From NCBI GenBank assembly GCA_027484445.1, contig JAIXSY010000020.1:38558-102557 (forward strand): a DNA stretch of 64,000 bases, read 5' to 3'. Source of the stretch: Verrucomicrobiaceae bacterium (lineage in GTDB: Bacteria > Verrucomicrobiota > Verrucomicrobiia > Verrucomicrobiales > Verrucomicrobiaceae). A program made the translations under genes and the position numbers. This document shows, one piece after another, positions 1 to 8,890 of the stretch (within the stretch, counting starts at the first letter, position 1; each line of letters opens with the position of its first letter). The notes beneath the pieces are model-generated. The model was not told the DNA's origin and made no database searches. It saw only the letters and a program-made list of their open reading frames with translations.

Positions 1-2
1 AT

Positions 3-71
3 CTTTTGGAGGCTCCGCGCTGGCTTTTGGAAGGTGAGAGCTTCGAGGATGGAGCTTTGGGGTTCAAGTAG
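3..71 (+). CDS. Possible C-terminal end of a gene cut by the window start
   Basis: One frame is open from the window edge to a TAG at 69-71 and encodes about 22 residues ending in GALGFK. The composition (acidic and aromatic residues) is compatible with a protein tail, but the other two forward frames are also open for part of this stretch and nothing is recognisable. Treat it as a possibility only. Confidence 0.18.
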   Translation, partial: LLEAPRWLLEGESFEDGALGFK

Positions 72-82
72 CGTGCTATCTG

Positions 83-197
83 GTTCGATTTTGAAGGTCT
101 GAAGTGTCGATAGCTAACTCGTTGGAACGAGATCGGAGCTCGGAGCTGCAAATGGCGACCTCAGAAGTTCGGTTTTCGAGCTCTGAAGTGCAGATAG
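83..197. repeat. Degenerate tandem pair of about 31 bp in a non-coding stretch
   Basis: Two related stretches at about 83-113 and 167-197 share GTTCG, TTTT, TCTGAAGTG and GATAG blocks in the same order, with roughly three quarters of positions matching and a period near 84 bp. The segment between about 72 and 356 has no convincing gene. Whether the duplication is functional (for example a regulatory site for the gene at 357) or a remnant cannot be told from this sequence. Confidence 0.3.
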
Positions 198-356
198 ACG
201 CCGATGAGGTTCGGTATTAAACTACGGCGCTCTTCTTTGATCCTGAATTCCACAGTTCACGGGGCAGGAATGCCCTGGTTACTGAGAACTGCGGAATCCG
301 GGTTGATACTGCCGCGCGAGCTTTTGCTGCCTTCACCCTCGTTCTTTGCCCCTGCC

Positions 357-707
357 ATGGCTGACTTACCTCCTCCTGACCCCGCGCCGCCGGTCCCGGT
401 GGCGGAGTTTCCAAATCCGGTGCGCCTGCTGGAGGCCATCGCTGACCCGGTGCGCTATGAGGCGCTGCGGACGCTGGCGACGGGGCTGTATCTGACGCCG
501 CTGGACCTCTCGAAGAAGGTGCAGGTCTCCCACGACAACATGGCGAAGCACATGCGGCTGCTGAAGGCACGTGGGGCGGTGCAGTTGGTCAGGCCGGTGA
601 ATGCGGATGGGCGGGCGCAGTATTACCAGATCCCGGCTCGCTTTCGCCAGACGACGGACGCGGGCAGGCCGCTGCTGGACTATGGGGTGTGCGTGATCCG
701 GTTTTGA
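357..707 (+). CDS. ArsR-like winged-helix transcriptional regulator
   Basis: A 116-residue protein with a proline-rich N-terminal 20 residues followed by a winged-helix domain. LLEAIADPVRYEALRTL matches the first helix of ArsR-type regulators (the typical LADPTRLRIL pattern), and the segment with LSKKVQVSHDNMAKHMRLL is the helix-turn-helix with its recognition helix. The wing follows at about residues 75-100. The ATG at 357 was chosen because the upstream extension of the frame shows no domain and reads like non-coding DNA. No metal-binding cysteine pair typical of ArsR/SmtB sensors is visible, so the inducer is unknown. It lies about 90 bp ahead of a secreted esterase gene on the same strand. 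Confidence 0.7.
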   Translation: MADLPPPDPAPPVPVAEFPNPVRLLEAIADPVRYEALRTLATGLYLTPLDLSKKVQVSHDNMAKHMRLLKARGAVQLVRPVNADGRAQYYQIPARFRQTTDAGRPLLDYGVCVIRF

Positions 708-800
708 TGAGGTCTCGGGGGACTCGTCGATTCGTGAAACGTCTGATTGCGATTGGGAAGATGTATTCGAACGCTCGGCGTGGTGTGCCATGTGTGGGGG

Positions 801-2105
801 ATGAAGCATTTCGGCTTGGTTTTGGGCATGATGCTGCTGCTGGCAGCGGAGGGAGTGTCGGCGTTCACGAGTCTGACGAATGTGCGCTATCGGGCAGGGA
901 CGGAGCCGCGGCATGTGCTGGATTTGCATCGGCCAAATCCGCTGCGGGCACAGCCGATGCCGGTGATTTTGTGGATTCATGGCGGGGGATGGCTGACGGG
1001 GCACAAGGGGGATGCGCCGCTGATCGCGGAGGTGACAAGCGCGGGTTATGTGCTGGCGGCGATGAATTACCGCTACTCGTCCACGGCTCCGTTTCCGGCA
1101 CAGCTTCAGGATGTGAAGGCGGCGATCCGTTTTCTACGGGCGAATGCGGCGGCGTATGGCCTGGACCCAAGCCGGATCGGGGTTTGGGGGCAGTCGGCAG
1201 GGGGCCACTTGGCGGCGCTGGCGGCGGTGACGAGCGGTCTCACGCAGACGACGCTGGGGCAGCCGCTGGAGGTGGGGGAGCACTTGGGGGTGTCATCGGC
1301 AGTACAGGCCTGCGTGGCCTTTGCGCCGCCTTCTTATCTGGGGGATGCGCCGCCGAGTGACACGACGGTGTCCACCTACCTGGGTGGCACGCTGCCAGGG
1401 GCGCTGCCGACGGCGCAGGCGGCGAACTGCTACCATCCGGCCTACTTGGGGGATGATCCGCCTTTTCTGATCGTGCATGGGCTGGCGGACACGGTCGTGC
1501 CGCCTGTCTATGGCAGTCAGCTGCATGCGGCGCTGGTGGCGGCGGGAGGCAGCAGCAGCTATGTGTCTCTGCCGGGCGTGGGTCACACGCCGTGGACGGC
1601 GGGGGAGTATCCGCGAGCGCTGGCTTTTTTCCAAAGTGTGCTGCCTTCGCTGCCGCTGGCGTCTTGGCGGGAACTGCATGGGCTGCCGCGGGATGGCAGT
1701 CAGGACGAGGCGGTGACGGGTGGAGATGGGGTGCCGCATCTGCTGAAGTTTGCCTTTCACTTGGCTCCGACGGCGGGGTCGCTGACGGGCCGTGCAGCGC
1801 GCACGCTTGCCGCGCCAACGAGCTTGGTGCTGGATGATTTGGCAGGTCTGCCCCACTGGGGAGCGGCGGGTGGCAGTGGAGTTCCGGCGCTGACGTTTCT
1901 GAGACGGCGGGCGAGTTCGGGGCCAGGCATCCGCTACGGGGTGCAGGGTTCGGTGGATTTGGTGAGCTGGCAGTCGCAGACGCTGGATGCGACGAACTGT
2001 GAGGTGACGGTGGTGGATGCGCTGTGGGAGCGGGTGCGGTTTTTCCCCTCTGCGCAGGCGGTGGGGGCACCGCGCTTTTTCCGTGTGGTGGTGCAGGGGC
2101 TGTGA
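801..2105 (+). CDS. Secreted alpha/beta-hydrolase (esterase/lipase family) with verrucomicrobial C-terminal domain
   Basis: A 434-residue protein. Residues 1-21 form a signal peptide (MKHFGLVLGMMLLLAAEGVSA). Residues about 22-281 are a hormone-sensitive-lipase or BD-FAE type esterase domain with the oxyanion motif HGGGW (60-64), nucleophile motif GQSAGG around Ser132, Asp230 in HGLADTVVPP and His262 in GVGHTPW. From about 282 to the end is a separate beta-rich domain (DGSQDEAVTGGDGVPHLLKFAF then SVDLVSWQ and a terminal RFFRVVV) of the kind appended to many secreted verrucomicrobial proteins. The ATG at 801 follows a GGGGG tract at 796-800 and places the signal peptide at the N-terminus, which decides the start. 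The natural ester substrate cannot be assigned. Confidence 0.85.
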   Translation: MKHFGLVLGMMLLLAAEGVSAFTSLTNVRYRAGTEPRHVLDLHRPNPLRAQPMPVILWIHGGGWLTGHKGDAPLIAEVTSAGYVLAAMNYRYSSTAPFPAQLQDVKAAIRFLRANAAAYGLDPSRIGVWGQSAGGHLAALAAVTSGLTQTTLGQPLEVGEHLGVSSAVQACVAFAPPSYLGDAPPSDTTVSTYLGGTLPGALPTAQAANCYHPAYLGDDPPFLIVHGLADTVVPPVYGSQLHAALVAAGGSSSYVSLPGVGHTPWTAGEYPRALAFFQSVLPSLPLASWRELHGLPRDGSQDEAVTGGDGVPHLLKFAFHLAPTAGSLTGRAARTLAAPTSLVLDDLAGLPHWGAAGGSGVPALTFLRRRASSGPGIRYGVQGSVDLVSWQSQTLDATNCEVTVVDALWERVRFFPSAQAVGAPRFFRVVVQGL

Positions 2106-2168
2106 ATGGATAGCCGCTGGTGCGCACGTGGGGTTGCGGGTCGGGCGGGCGACGTTATGTCTAGAGCT

Positions 2169-3068
2169 ATGGAACTGCGACACTTGCGCTACTTCATCGC
2201 AATCGCTGAGGAACTGAGCTTTTCCCGGGCGGCGAGGCGACTGAACCTGTCCCAGCCGCCGCTGAGCCAGCAGATCCTGGATCTGGAGCGGGAGCTAGGG
2301 GTGCGTCTGTTCGAGCGTGGGCCGCGCAAAGTGCGGCTGACCCACGCGGGCGAGGCCTTTTTGGCAGAGGCACGGGCGACGCTTTCCCAAGCAGACCATG
2401 CCGCGCTGACGGCGCAACGGGCGGATCGAGGAGAGGTGGGGCTGCTGCAGATCGGCTACCTGACCTCGGCGACGAATGCGTGCTTTGCGAAGATCATCCA
2501 TGAGTTCCGGCAGCTGCACCCGGAGGTGACGCTGGACCTGCGTGACATGAATGAGGTGGACATGCTGCGGGCGATGCGGGCGGGCTCTCTGCACGCAGCG
2601 CTGCTGCGGGCCGTGCCCGAGGATGATGAGCTGGCCGTGACGCCGCTGTGGACGGATACGCTGAATGTGGCGCTGCCTGCGAAGCACCGGCTGGCACGGC
2701 AAAAGCAGGTGAGCTTGCGTGATTTGGCGGGGGAGCCTTTCATTCAGCTGAACCCGTCCTTTTACCCCATCGCCAGCCATTGCTTCATGCTGGTGTGTCG
2801 GGAGGCCGGATTCATCCCGCGCATCAGTCAGCAGGCAAGCGATTACCTGAGCCTGCTCTGGCTGGTGGCCTCTGGGCTAGGCATCGCGGTGGCGACGGAT
2901 AGCCTGCGGGATCTGCAACGCGATGGGATGGTGTGGAAGCCCCTGTGCGATGCGACAAAGGCGGCGCGCATGCTGCTGGTGACGAGAAAGGATGAGGCAT
3001 CACCGACGCTGGTGGCCTTTCGAAAACTGGCCGCGAAATATGAGCAGCGCCGCGGGCGGCGTGGCTGA
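2169..3068 (+). CDS. LysR-family transcriptional regulator
   Basis: A 299-residue protein starting MELRHLRYFIAIAEELSF, the standard LysR N-terminus. The winged helix-turn-helix spans about residues 1-60 (SFSRAARRLNLSQPPLSQQI), and the substrate-binding-like effector domain runs from about 90 to 295 (GLLQIGYLTSATNACFAKIIHEF...). The preferred start is ATG 2169; an in-frame ATG at 2157 would add only four residues. It follows the esterase gene by 63 bp on the same strand and is convergent with the DUF2490 gene. The effector is unknown; LysR regulators often control an adjacent gene, so the esterase is a candidate target. Confidence 0.9.
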   Translation: MELRHLRYFIAIAEELSFSRAARRLNLSQPPLSQQILDLERELGVRLFERGPRKVRLTHAGEAFLAEARATLSQADHAALTAQRADRGEVGLLQIGYLTSATNACFAKIIHEFRQLHPEVTLDLRDMNEVDMLRAMRAGSLHAALLRAVPEDDELAVTPLWTDTLNVALPAKHRLARQKQVSLRDLAGEPFIQLNPSFYPIASHCFMLVCREAGFIPRISQQASDYLSLLWLVASGLGIAVATDSLRDLQRDGMVWKPLCDATKAARMLLVTRKDEASPTLVAFRKLAAKYEQRRGRRG

Positions 3069-3109
3069 TCCGGCGCTGGTGGGGAAAAGGCGGATGTGGG
3101 ATGCAGGGG

Positions 3110-3853
3110 TCAGGATTTGCCGCCGAAGGGCCAGGCGGACATGAGCCAGATGCTGGGGGTGTGGTTGGCCTCCCACTTGTCGCCGCCCCGGCGCTGGATG
3201 GTCTGCTCCATGAAGCCGATCTCGAGGCGCGTGGTGGGCGTGATTTTGTGTCCGATGCCAATGAAGGCACGGTTTTGATCGAAGTGGTTTTTGAGGATGT
3301 TGCCGCCAAAGTTCAGAAAGACTTCGTTCCAGAGGGCGAGGTAGGTTTTCTTGTCAGACGTGAGCGGGATGCTGGTGCGCAGCATGTAGCGGATGCGGTT
3401 TTCCATGCGCCAGTTGTCGAGCTCGCCCTGGCGGTTTTGCTGCTCGATCCAGCGCTGCTCGAGGCGTAGCCGGTGCGTCCATTCGAGGCCGAGGGCCTGC
3501 CTCTTGTAGGTGAGCTGCTCCCAGATGCGATGCTCGTCGAACTCCTGAGCGACGGGGAGATCGCCATAGGGGTAAGTTTTGACATAACCATAACCGGCAC
3601 TGACGGAGAGTGTGGGGCTGAGGGTGTAGTTGAGGCCAGGGCGGATGAGGAGCTGCTGCCATTCGTCACCCCAGTCTTCACGGCGATTTTGCACCTCCAG
3701 GTGCAGACCCCAGGGACTGTTGAAGAGGGTGTGGTCCCCGACGTAGTTCCACCAGAAGTTGTAATTGTCAGCGTGCTGATCAGCAGCGCGCACGGGGCTA
3801 GGGCTGATCGCGTGGACCAGAAGCAGAAGGGTGAGGAGGAGGGTTTGTTTCAT
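3110..3853 (-). CDS. DUF2490 family outer-membrane beta-barrel protein
   Basis: A 247-residue protein with a signal peptide (residues 1-23, cleavage near VRA-AD). The mature part alternates polar and hydrophobic residues with many aromatics (FWWNYVGDHTLF, LEWTHRLRLEQRWIEQ, WRMENRIRYMLR), the pattern of a transmembrane beta-barrel and the sequence signature of DUF2490 proteins. It ends in FGGKS and not in the terminal aromatic usual for outer-membrane barrels. The family has no established biochemical role. The gene is divergent from the cystathionine gamma-synthase-like gene, with a shared intergenic region of 170 bp. Confidence 0.8.
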   Translation of the reverse strand: MKQTLLLTLLLLVHAISPSPVRAADQHADNYNFWWNYVGDHTLFNSPWGLHLEVQNRREDWGDEWQQLLIRPGLNYTLSPTLSVSAGYGYVKTYPYGDLPVAQEFDEHRIWEQLTYKRQALGLEWTHRLRLEQRWIEQQNRQGELDNWRMENRIRYMLRTSIPLTSDKKTYLALWNEVFLNFGGNILKNHFDQNRAFIGIGHKITPTTRLEIGFMEQTIQRRGGDKWEANHTPSIWLMSAWPFGGKS

Positions 3854-4023
3854 GACAAAGGCCTGGAGGGGGGTAGCGCAAGAATCAGGCAGACGCGGCT
3901 GAAGATTCCCATCCCTTTCGCAGGGGATAAATGCGGGTGCAGCTAGGGCAGGGCGGCGACAGCCGGTGCATTCTTCCGCTGGCGTCTGGACGTGGGCGTG
4001 ATACAGCCAGCGGCTCTTGGTTC

Positions 4024-5508
4024 ATGAGCGATCTTCTCCACCACCCTCTCTGGCAGGCTGATAGCCTGGGCTCTCCACTGCCGGATGATGAATTCGGCGT
4101 CAGTGTCAGCCTTCCTCTGTGGCGGCATGTGATTGGCTATGAGGAAAAGGACCCGGAAGTGCTGTCGAAGTTCCGCTCGGGCTATCCACGCTTTTGCTGC
4201 CCGCCTGCGGTGGGCGAGCTGTTCGTGCGTGCGGAGCAGGAGCTGGCGGCGACTGGTGAGCGCTGCTTGGTTTTTCCGCGCTTGGTTCATGCGCAGCGCT
4301 GCGTGGAGTTCATGGCGCGCGATGGCTTCGACGGTCGCGCCGAGACCTGGCGTGCGGGGCTGGGTGTTGCGATCTTTCCTGAGGCAGCTCATGCCAAGGC
4401 ACGTTCGTTTTGGCGATTCTGTGGCGAGATCGTGAGCACACGACAGGCCTGCGATGTGCTGGAGCGACTGCCGACGACCGTGACAGAAGCAGAAGGCGTG
4501 AAGGCCACGCAGACGCTGCGCGCTAGGCTGGCTGAGCTTTACGGGCAGCAGCCAGAAGATGTGTTCCTTTTCCCCTCTGGCATGGCGGCGAACTACGCCG
4601 TGCACCGGATGCTGACCACGCTCTTTCCCGGGCGCAAAACCGCGCAGCTCGACTTCCCCTACGTGGATGTGCTGAAGCTACAGCAGATCTTCGGATCAGG
4701 CGCTCACTTCCTGCCGCTGCTGTGCCCTGAGGAGTACGAGACGCTGCACACGCTACTGCGGCAGGAACCGCTGGCAGGTCTGTTCTGTGAAGTGCCGAGC
4801 AATCCACTGCTGCGCTGCGTGGATCTGGAGCGCCTGCTGGCCCTGCGTGCGCAGACCCAGCCCAGAACACCGATCATCGCAGACGACACGATCTCCACCG
4901 TGGCCCATGCGGATGCGATGCGCGTGGCAGATGTGGTGACGACCAGCTTAACCAAAAGCTTCTCAGGGGCTGGAGATGTGCTGGCAGGCAGTGTCGTGCT
5001 GAATCGCCGTGGGCAACACCATGCGGCCTTTTCTGCCTTCCTGCGGGAGCACGCTGACCACACGCTGTGGCGTGGTGATGCGGTGGCGCTGGAGGAGAAC
5101 AGCCGGACCTTTGTCAGCCGTGCGCAGCGGATGAGCCAACATGCGCTGGCATTGGCGACCTGGCTGAAGGCACACCCCAAGGTGGAAAAGGTCTGGCATG
5201 CGCGTGAAGAGGGCGGTGTGGGCTATGAATTCATCCGCCGAGAAGGCGGTGGCTACGGGTGCCTGTTCTCCTTCCTGCTAAAGGATGCCGCAAAGACGAG
5301 TGCTGCCTTTTACGATGCGCTGCGGGTCTGCAAAGGTCCCAGCCTTGGCACGAACTTCACCCTGGTCTGCCCTTACACCTTACTCGCGCACTACGATGAA
5401 CTGGACTGGGCTGCCTCCTGCGGAGTGCCTGCGCATTTGATTCGTGTCTCAGCAGGGCTGGAAGATGAAGCTGATTTGATCCGTCGTTTTGCGGAAGCCC
5501 TGGGCTGA
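4024..5508 (+). CDS. Cystathionine gamma-synthase-like PLP enzyme with long N-terminal region
   Basis: A 494-residue protein. The C-terminal 330 residues belong to the Cys/Met-metabolism PLP family: the SGMAANYAVHRM phosphate-loop region, an ADDT segment with the aspartate that binds the PLP ring nitrogen (about residues 287-288), and SLTKSFSGAGDVLAG with the Schiff-base lysine near residue 311. Bacterial members are usually about 380-400 residues. Here about 110 extra N-terminal residues are present, a size and layout recalling the fungal Str2-type cystathionine gamma-synthases. The start at ATG 4024 is preferred because the upstream extension is unlike protein. The expected role is trans-sulfuration or methionine biosynthesis. 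No other methionine gene and no recognisable SAM riboswitch lies nearby. Confidence 0.75.
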   Translation: MSDLLHHPLWQADSLGSPLPDDEFGVSVSLPLWRHVIGYEEKDPEVLSKFRSGYPRFCCPPAVGELFVRAEQELAATGERCLVFPRLVHAQRCVEFMARDGFDGRAETWRAGLGVAIFPEAAHAKARSFWRFCGEIVSTRQACDVLERLPTTVTEAEGVKATQTLRARLAELYGQQPEDVFLFPSGMAANYAVHRMLTTLFPGRKTAQLDFPYVDVLKLQQIFGSGAHFLPLLCPEEYETLHTLLRQEPLAGLFCEVPSNPLLRCVDLERLLALRAQTQPRTPIIADDTISTVAHADAMRVADVVTTSLTKSFSGAGDVLAGSVVLNRRGQHHAAFSAFLREHADHTLWRGDAVALEENSRTFVSRAQRMSQHALALATWLKAHPKVEKVWHAREEGGVGYEFIRREGGGYGCLFSFLLKDAAKTSAAFYDALRVCKGPSLGTNFTLVCPYTLLAHYDELDWAASCGVPAHLIRVSAGLEDEADLIRRFAEALG

Positions 5509-5553
5509 GAGAACCGTGTTGCCGCGATTCGTTTTCCAGCCAAAGCTGACTTC

Positions 5554-6954
5554 ATGAAGGTTGTGCCCCTGCTCATCACTGCCGCGCTGCTATCTGCGCC
5601 TGGGCTGATGGGGGCATCTCGCTTGTGGACGAATGCAGCGGGCAAAACCCTGCAAGCTGAATTCTGCGGCATCGAGCAAACGCAAGTGCGGTTACGCCTG
5701 GCGGATGGCAATCAAGTGCTCGTGCCACTAGCGCAACTGTCCGCTGAGGATCAAAGCTGGCTTCAAAACCAGTCTCCCAGCGCTGTATCCGGCCCACAAC
5801 GGATGCCAGAGACGGTCAAAGAGACATTGCTGAACGCGGACATCCGTGCAATGGTGGAAAAGCCGCAGAATTACGTTTACGAGTCAGCCCACTTCCGATT
5901 TCGAACAACGGAAAAACTTGGCACGGCCCTGCTGAAGGATGTGTCTCGCGCCTTTGAGAGCACCTATGAACTGGTTCGACAGATGCCCTGGGGCATCCAA
6001 CCCAAGCCGGAAGAGGGCCGAACCAAGTTTGAGGCCGTGCTGCATGTGAATCGTGAAGCTTATCTGCAAACCGGAGCACCGACTTGGTCGTCAGGCATCT
6101 ACTCGCTGAAGGACAAGGTCTTCCACATCCCCTACGAGGAAATCGGTGTGGCGGGGAATGCTGGTGCCTCTGGCTACTTCCGCAAAGGTGCCATCAACAA
6201 CGACACCATCACCCACGAGATCACGCACCAGATGATGCACGCGCTGGTGCCCTGCATGCCTATCTGGCTGGTGGAAGGCTTGGCAGAATACACGAGCCAG
6301 ATGCCCTATCGGAACGGCGAATTTCGCGTGGCTGAAGATGGGAGCGTCTTTCAGCCCAAGTCCCGCCGGACCCGAGGCCTGATGGCACGTCTCGCCCCCA
6401 AGGCGTCGTGGCTCGGGGTCAAGGAAACCTGGGAACTGAAACGCAGCATCGCTGACCTACCAGACTCACTTTCAGCCAATGGCTTCACGCTGGCTCAAAC
6501 GCTGGGGGATCGCTATCATTCGAGCCATGTGCTGGCCTACTTTTTCGTGCGTGACCTCAATGGCCAGCCCCTGCGAAGATTCCTGGAAGCCATCCAAGCC
6601 GAGGCACCAAAGTGGCAGGCCTTTGGGAAAGAACTGGCGGCCTATCAAACGGAACTGGAGAAGCTGCGCCCAGCCTTTGAAACCTACGAAAGCGAGCTGG
6701 CCGATTTTTTAAAGCTACCCGAAGTAACGAAGCTGCCCGACGGACGCATTGCCTACCCCGCGACGCTGACGCCGCCCAGTCCACCTCCTCAAGTTCCGAA
6801 ACCCCCACTCCCCCCGGATGGCACGTCCCCCGACCGGCTGGTGGAAAAGCATCTAGACCTCTTGCTGAATGGTCGCAGCTTGGAAGAAGTGGAATCGCAG
6901 TGCCGAGCTCTCTTTGCCAAACTAGGCTATGCCCTTGAGGCTGGCAGGGAATGA
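5554..6954 (+). CDS. Secreted SHD1-domain protein with HExxH (gluzincin-like) metallopeptidase domain
   Basis: A 466-residue protein with a signal peptide (1-21). Residues about 22-70 (RLWTNAAGKTLQAEF...VRLRLADGNQVLVPLAQLSAEDQSWL) match the SHD1 module frequent in planctomycetes and verrucomicrobia. A peptidase-like domain follows with zinc motif HEITH (221-225) and EGLAEY supplying a candidate third ligand at Glu241, as in DUF1570-type gluzincins. A proline-rich linker (about 405-430) and a short helical tail end the protein. It follows the PLP enzyme by 45 bp. Peptidase activity and substrate are inferred from the motif only. Confidence 0.72.
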   Translation: MKVVPLLITAALLSAPGLMGASRLWTNAAGKTLQAEFCGIEQTQVRLRLADGNQVLVPLAQLSAEDQSWLQNQSPSAVSGPQRMPETVKETLLNADIRAMVEKPQNYVYESAHFRFRTTEKLGTALLKDVSRAFESTYELVRQMPWGIQPKPEEGRTKFEAVLHVNREAYLQTGAPTWSSGIYSLKDKVFHIPYEEIGVAGNAGASGYFRKGAINNDTITHEITHQMMHALVPCMPIWLVEGLAEYTSQMPYRNGEFRVAEDGSVFQPKSRRTRGLMARLAPKASWLGVKETWELKRSIADLPDSLSANGFTLAQTLGDRYHSSHVLAYFFVRDLNGQPLRRFLEAIQAEAPKWQAFGKELAAYQTELEKLRPAFETYESELADFLKLPEVTKLPDGRIAYPATLTPPSPPPQVPKPPLPPDGTSPDRLVEKHLDLLLNGRSLEEVESQCRALFAKLGYALEAGRE

Positions 6955-7011
6955 GTGCGTGAGATGATTTGCTGCTGGGCATGGGGCGACTTTCGTGCAC
7001 ACTTTGCCCTC

Positions 7012-7965
7012 ATGATGTCTGCCCCACTCCGATCTCGCCCCACTGCCAGCCTTCGGCGCTTTATGGATGAAGTGGGCACGGTGGATCGCGTGGGAGTCGA
7101 GGAACGTGTGACCAAGTACACCACACGAAGTCTGAAAAAGCAGGCCAAACAGTTCGGTCTAAAGTTAGCGGTCTCCATGGTGGACCTGACGACCCTGGAA
7201 GGAAAAGACACCCCTGGGAAAGTGAGGGCGCTGTGCCACAAAGCGATGATGCCCCTAGCGACTGAAGATGTGCCACAGGTCGCGGCGGTCTGTGTGTATC
7301 CCTCTCTCGTTCGTTCTGCCAGGGAGACACTTGGCAAGAACACAAAGGTGCGCATCGCCTCCGTCGCTACAGCCTTTCCTAGCGGGCAAGCACCCCTCAA
7401 GACACGTCTCGCGGAAGTGCGCTCGGCAGTCGAGCACGGTGCTGATGAGGTGGACATGGTGATCAATCGTGGAGCCTACCTGCGAGGAGAGTTGAGCCTC
7501 GTGCAGGATGAAATCGCTGCCGTGGTGGAGGCCTGCGGCCAGGCCTCCTTGAAGGTCATCCTCGAAGTCAGTGAGCTAGAAACCTATGACCACATCCGCG
7601 CAGCCAGTTTCTTGGCCATGCAGGTCATACGTCCAGGTGACTTCATCAAAACCAGCACGGGAAAGACCTCATCCAACGCTACCTTGGGAAACAACCAGGT
7701 GATGATCGAAGCCATTCGTGACCATTACCTAGCCACAGGCGTCGAAATCGGGATGAAACCCGCCGGTGGCATTCGGACGGCCAAGCAGGCCCTGCAGTTC
7801 CTCATCGCTGTGAAAGAAACCCTGGGAGACAGCTGGCTAAGACCGCAGCGCTACCGATTTGGGGCCTCTGCCCTGCTGAATGATCTGCTGCGGCAGCTGG
7901 AAAAAGAACGCACCGGCGTCTATCAGGCCCCGTGGGCTTTCAGCGAGGCCAGCGAAGGCTACTGA
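7012..7965 (+). CDS. deoC: Deoxyribose-phosphate aldolase
   Basis: A 317-residue class I aldolase that cleaves 2-deoxyribose-5-phosphate to glyceraldehyde-3-phosphate and acetaldehyde in deoxynucleoside catabolism. The DeoC signatures are intact: DEVDMVIN, the Schiff-base lysine in DFIKTSTGK (about Lys213) and the second active-site lysine in GMKPAGGIRT (about Lys249). It is longer than the roughly 220-260 residues common in bacteria because of an N-terminal extension of about 40-60 residues, like the longer DeoC type. The start is ATG 7012 or the adjacent ATG 7015. No other nucleoside-catabolism gene is adjacent. Confidence 0.9.
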   Translation: MMSAPLRSRPTASLRRFMDEVGTVDRVGVEERVTKYTTRSLKKQAKQFGLKLAVSMVDLTTLEGKDTPGKVRALCHKAMMPLATEDVPQVAAVCVYPSLVRSARETLGKNTKVRIASVATAFPSGQAPLKTRLAEVRSAVEHGADEVDMVINRGAYLRGELSLVQDEIAAVVEACGQASLKVILEVSELETYDHIRAASFLAMQVIRPGDFIKTSTGKTSSNATLGNNQVMIEAIRDHYLATGVEIGMKPAGGIRTAKQALQFLIAVKETLGDSWLRPQRYRFGASALLNDLLRQLEKERTGVYQAPWAFSEASEGY

Positions 7966-8028
7966 AGTGTGGAAAATGAGATCTTGCCTTGTGCCCTGAG
8001 CGTGCAGAATTTTCGGGCATCATCTTTT

Positions 8029-8712
8029 ATGAAAAAACCTCTCTATCTTTTCGCTTTCCTGGCCTCCAGCCTCAGCTCGGCTTTGGCCAATCCTGAAATT
8101 CCTGCAGCGGTGAGCCGTAGCTTTGGCAGCGCCATCGCAGGGAACATCCTACTGATCAAAGGAACGGCTGCCACGGCTGAGCCCTCCGAATGGACCATTT
8201 ACGCGCTAGATGCGTTTCGTCCCCAAGAGCAACTGCGCATCAAAGCCAGCCTGGACGCAGGTGGCTGGAAGGCCGAACCCGCAGGTGCTGGCCAAAAAGT
8301 CCTCTCCCCAGCCCCCACACGTCCGGTGGATTTTAGCCGACTGAGAGTTCGCAGTGCAGAAGCCCGGGTCACAGCGGCGAAGGCTGCCGCGCTAGCGCAG
8401 GTGACCTTTTCCCAAATCGACTATCAATTGGCATCAAACCCGGGCACGGGTGCTCCCGAATGGGGCATGGCATTGCTAGATGAAACTGGACACGAATGTG
8501 GCTTTGTGGTCGCCTCAGGCGAAACAGGTGCCTTGATTTTCCAAGATTGGACACCCAAGATCGGTGCCAACGCCCCACTCGCGAATGCCCAGCCTGGAAG
8601 CGATGGTGAACGTGCCGCACGAGCTGTGAAAAAGGCAGCCCGCAAAGCCTGGAACTGGACTGATCGCGCACGCACCGAAACCAAAGGTTTTTTCCGCGAA
8701 CTGTTCCGCTAA
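8029..8712 (+). CDS. Secreted protein of unknown function
   Basis: A 227-residue protein starting MKKPLYLFAFLASSLSSALA, a clear signal peptide cleaved before NPEIPAAV. The middle part reads like a compact alpha/beta domain (FSQIDYQLASNPGTGAPEWGMALLDETGHECGFVVASGETG), and the C-terminal 40 residues are strongly basic and helical (ERAARAVKKAARKAWNW). No family is recognised. It follows deoC by 63 bp. ATG 8029 was chosen because it places the signal peptide at the N-terminus; the frame is open further upstream. Confidence 0.65.
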   Translation: MKKPLYLFAFLASSLSSALANPEIPAAVSRSFGSAIAGNILLIKGTAATAEPSEWTIYALDAFRPQEQLRIKASLDAGGWKAEPAGAGQKVLSPAPTRPVDFSRLRVRSAEARVTAAKAAALAQVTFSQIDYQLASNPGTGAPEWGMALLDETGHECGFVVASGETGALIFQDWTPKIGANAPLANAQPGSDGERAARAVKKAARKAWNWTDRARTETKGFFRELFR

Positions 8713-8890
8713 AGTGCATGATCGAGTGAGCGCGAGCCATCACCAAAGCAGATTCGATCCCCTTTTGCCCCTTCGCAGCGGATTGATAACGCCCATATTC
8801 CACCTTGACGCGTAGAGAGCTGACCGGCATTACTGGACTTTCGTGCGCGCCTACGTGCACACGCCTCTCGAGAATATCTCTTCCCTGCTT

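Noticed and set aside
3854..4023. A SAM or similar riboswitch ahead of the cystathionine gamma-synthase-like gene
   Set aside because: None of the conserved SAM-I or SAM-II core blocks is visible. The region is also the promoter side of the divergent DUF2490 gene.
8780..8850. A sigma-70 promoter for bamA (TTGACG at 8805)
   Set aside because: The -35-like box has only a poor -10 match (CATTAC) at a suitable distance, too weak to report as a feature.
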